A stretch of DNA of 64,000 nt from Macrobrachium rosenbergii (lineage: Eukaryota; Arthropoda; Malacostraca; Decapoda; Palaemonidae): assembly GCF_040412425.1 (NCBI RefSeq), contig NC_089782.1:17476622-17540621 (forward strand), given 5' to 3'. This document shows positions 61,229 through 64,000 of the stretch, in pieces. The translations under genes and the position numbers were made by a program. Below the pieces are notes generated by a model. The model was not told the DNA's origin. It saw nothing but the letters and a program-made list of their open reading frames with translations, and did not search any database. Numbering within the stretch: position 1 is the stretch's first letter; each line of letters starts with the position of its first letter.

Positions 61229-62280
61229 CATACATCCTGTGGGCGGGAGGCTGTACCATTTTCGAGCTCGGTGGACCTTCTGTCCCTGGGCCCAGAGTAT
61301 AGTTTCCAAGGGCCTAGGCTGGAGTTGGATCGACAATCCCCCTCCACCAGTCAAGTTTTATCAGGCTACGACCAAGGATCTCGAGGACTTTGTGGAGGAT
61401 CTCCTACAGAAACAGGCTATAAGGAAAGTGAGGACTCTGAAGTTCCAAGGCAGGCTCTTCAGTGTTCCCAAGAAGGGTTCCGACAAACGGAGAGTAATTC
61501 TGGACTTGTCCTGTCTGAATTCCTACATTCGTTGCGACAAGTTTCGGATGCTTACTGTCTCCCAAGTTCGGACCCTACTGCCCCGTGGAGCCGTAACCAC
61601 CTCTCTAGATCTTTCCGACGCCTATTATCACGTCCCGGTTGCGAAAGGTTCTCCCCCTTTCTGGGGTTCAGGCTCGAAGGCAGGCATATTCCTTCAAGGT
61701 GATGCCTTTCGGCCTCAACATAGCCCCAAGGATTTTTACCAAGTTGACAGACACGGTCGTACAACAACTCCGGTCTCAAGGGATTACGCTGGCGCGTATC
61801 TCGGCGACTGGATCATCTGGGCATCCAGCGTCGAGGAATGCCGGAGAGTTACATCCGTGGTGGTCGACTTTCTAGAATCCTTGGGCTTTCGTGTAAACAG
61901 GGAGAAGTCCCGCCTAGTTCCATGCAGTTGTTTTCAATGGCTAGGAATCCAGTGGGATCTGAATTCTCACAAGCTCTCTCTTCCTCCTCCCAAGAGGAAG
62001 GAGATAGCCAGAGCAACCAGACAGTTTCTCAAATCCAAAAGGGCCTCTCGGCGGACCAAGAACGGTCTTGGGCTCCCTTCAGTTCGCTTTAGTGACAGAC
62101 CTGTTGCTGAAAGTGAAACTGAAAGATATCAACAGAGTGTGGCGGAGTCGGGCAAATATCAGTCTCAGGGACAAGGTGTCTCTGATCCCTCACATCTTGA
62201 AGAAGCGACTCCAGCCTTGGTCGACTGTCAAGAGCCTGTCCAAGTCAGTCCCCTTCAATTTCCTCCTCCGGCGTTGGTTA
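61205..62280 (+). pseudogene. DIRS element C reverse transcriptase (copy 2)
   Basis: The frame from 61050 is open for 441 codons but includes a shifted stretch at about 61660-61770. Readable: IVSKGLGWSWIDNPPPPVKF, RTLKFQGRLFSVPKKGSDKR, VILDLSCLNSYIRCDKFRML, and motif A LDLSDAYYHVPVAKG. In the neighbouring frame SFKVMPFGLNIAPRIFTKLT follows, then back in the first frame the active-site box AYLGDWIIWASS, where the first Asp of the D-D pair is Gly. Copy 1 has Asp-Asp at this place. VVDFLESLGFRVNREKSRLV and the connection region (RKEIARATRQFLKSKRAS) complete it. Two or more frameshifts plus the changed active site make it non-functional. Confidence 0.8.
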
Positions 62281-62780
62281 TCCACACAGACGCCTCCCTA
62301 AGCGGGTGGGGAGGATATTCTCAACACCAAGAAGTACAGGGGACTTGGTCCTCATGTTCCGCCAGTTCCATATAAACGTTCTGGAGGCCATGGCGGTCTT
62401 CCTTACCTTGAAGAAGCTTCTTCCCCCAAGAAGATTCACATAAGACTGGTTCTGGACAGCGCCACGGTAGTCCACTGCATAAACAGGGAGGTTCAAAATC
62501 GAGCAGGATCAACCAGGTAATGATTGCACTTTTCTCCTTGGCATGCAAGAACAAGTGGCACCTATCTGCCACCCATCTTGCAGGGGTCCGAACGTCGAGC
62601 AGATTCTCTCTCCAGGACAACTCCCCTCGAGTCGGAGTGGTCCCTAGACAGGGGCTCGTTCAATTGGATCTGCAAACAAGTTCCGGGTCTGGAGGTAGAT
62701 TTGTTACGCAACCAAGCTCAACAACAAGCTCCCTCATTACGTAGCTCCCAACCTGGACCCTCAAGCTCTTTTCACGGACG
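62270..62780 (+). pseudogene. DIRS element C RNase H (copy 2)
   Basis: VIHTDASLSGWGGYSQH (first Asp) is intact at about 62278-62330, better than in copy 1. RQFHINVLEAMAVFLTLKK (Glu), LVLDSATVVHCIN (Asp) and the DSLSRTTPLESEWSLDRG end (last Asp) follow in shifted frames with breaks near 62338, 62487 and 62600. LEVDL and KLNNKLPHYVAP-type linker sequence is broken near 62705. All four acidic positions can be seen, though not in one frame. Confidence 0.7.
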
Positions 62781-62782
62781 CA

Positions 62783-63052
62783 ATGTCATTGGATTGGAAC
62801 AGGTGGAAGGTGATCTATCTGTTCCCTCCAGTGAACTTGTTGTTAAAGGTCCTTCACAAACTGAGGACGTTCAAGGGTCAAGTAGCTCTAGTGGCTCCCT
62901 ACTGGCCAAAGAGCAGCTGGTTTCCTCTTCTACTAGAACTGAAACTTCGCCACATCCGAATCCCCAGTCCGAAACTAACACAAGTAGTACAAACTCAGAC
63001 TGTGTCAGCTTCCTCAAAAATCCAAAATGCCCTGGCTTTGTGGACTTTATGA
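62783..63052 (+). pseudogene. DIRS element C linker before the recombinase (copy 2)
   Basis: The open frame of 89 codons, MSLDWNRWKVIYLFPPVNLL then RTFKGQVALVAPYWPKSSWF, is the conserved stretch between RNase H and recombinase in DIRS polyproteins; copy 1 has it broken near 34770. Its function is not known. Confidence 0.6.
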
Positions 63053-64000
63053 AGTTTGCGGCTCAAAGGGATGCTAACGTTGATCCTGTCAATACCATGT
63101 TCTTGGAATCAGATAAGCGGGTCTCCACTCTTCAATCAGTACGACTCAGCAATTAAGAAACTAGCACTTTCTTTTTTGAGGAATGCCTGGGGCTACAGTA
63201 ATGACCATAAATTTGTAATCCTTTTTTAGATCACTGTTTGAGAAGGGTTTGGCATGGTACTGTTACTACAGTCAAGTCGACTTTAAAAATGTTCTTATGG
63301 TTCCAAAATTGACCTCACAGACCCTTACTTTTCTTCCATCCCTAAAGCATGTGCACGTCTAAGGCCAGTAATCAAGTTCCATACGGTTTCTGGTTTTTAA
63401 ATGACATGTTGAAGTTAGCCTGATATCGATAATCAGTCTTGCCCCTACCTTTCCTTGTTGAGGAAAGCGTTGTTCTTAGTTGCCTAGCCGGGTGCTAGGG
63501 AATTTCAGAGCTGTCTGCACTCTCTAGAAACCCAACCACGCTTTCGACTTCCTTCCATCAGGGGTTTGCTGATTCTCACCCTACCTTCCTGGCAAAATAA
63601 AGATCCGCCCAGCATAGGTGGTCGCTGGAAAATTCTCCCCTGCCTCAAGACCTGTCCCTGTGCCCAGTTCATACTTTGAGGGCTTATTTGACAGGTCCTC
63701 TCATCTCTTCTGGAGCTCTTTATCAGGAAGGAGGGGGTAATCTCTATGTCTGCTATTAGACAACAGATCCTTTACTTTATCAAGCAGGGCCAACCTGACT
63801 CAGTCCTAAGAGTTCATGATATTAGAGCTGTGCCACCTCCATTAATTACTTTCATTACATGAATTTCACGGATCTACCAGGTACACTGGCTGGAAGTACA
63901 CCCTTAGTTCTTCAAACGTCACTATTTGAAATCCTTAGAAGCTCTTAAATTCTCAGCAGTCGGCAGGAACGTTGTCTCCCCCTCTGGTTCCCTTCTGATT
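63040..64000 (+). pseudogene. DIRS element C tyrosine recombinase (copy 2), cut by window end
   Basis: Collinear with 34930-35950. Pieces of the core-binding part (FLESDKRVSTL), the first Arg region (GARxxFQSCLHSL, frame-broken at 63500), the RVHDIRAV-like box (about 63810-63835) and the start of the Tyr box region (about 63915-63935) are readable. There are many more single-base losses than in copy 1 (for example at 63225, 63280, 63420, 63490 and 63590), so no long frame remains. Confidence 0.65.

Overview
The window looks like a repeat-saturated arthropod genome, most likely a decapod crustacean. That is an inference from the mix of content: long (TA)n, (CT)n and (CA)n arrays, several DIRS-type (tyrosine-recombinase) retrotransposons, a Penelope-like retroelement, small inverted-repeat elements, and host exons separated by multi-kb introns with GT/AG borders. 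Nothing bacterial is present.

Two host genes can be supported. On the plus strand four exons (8402-8704, 14502-14660, 16175-16354, 23179-about 23680) all join in phase 0. They end in a cyclophilin-fold domain that has lost the usual peptidyl-prolyl isomerase residues. On the minus strand two exons (41817-41590 and 41218-40922) encode the four transmembrane helices and the C-terminus of a Cys-loop ligand-gated ion channel. Its extracellular-domain exons were not found.

The rest is largely mobile DNA. 1-1690: 3' part of a DIRS element. 2990-8137: a second DIRS element with gag, RT, RNase H and recombinase relics. 10400-14468: a badly decayed third one, ending 33 bp before exon 2. 18590-47653: the first unit of a 29.06-kb direct tandem duplication; the second unit starts at 47654 and runs off the window. 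Each unit carries the end of intron 3, the cyclophilin exon, (TA)n arrays, an inverted pair of Penelope GIY-YIG fragments, a GC-rich unknown segment and an 8-kb DIRS element with inverted terminal repeats. Unit 1 also holds the channel exons, a further DIRS fragment (44960-46549) and a roughly 380-bp satellite-like repeat in which the duplication junction lies.

The most informative structure is the DIRS 3' end. All five lineages carry an internal complementary region a few hundred bases from a matching inverted terminus, and in the element at 28609-36793 both halves of that region can be paired with the two outer ends. The DIRS coding relics are broken by frameshifts. The two 29-kb copies differ mainly by small indels, often in homopolymers, so both assembly error and real decay have to be kept in mind.
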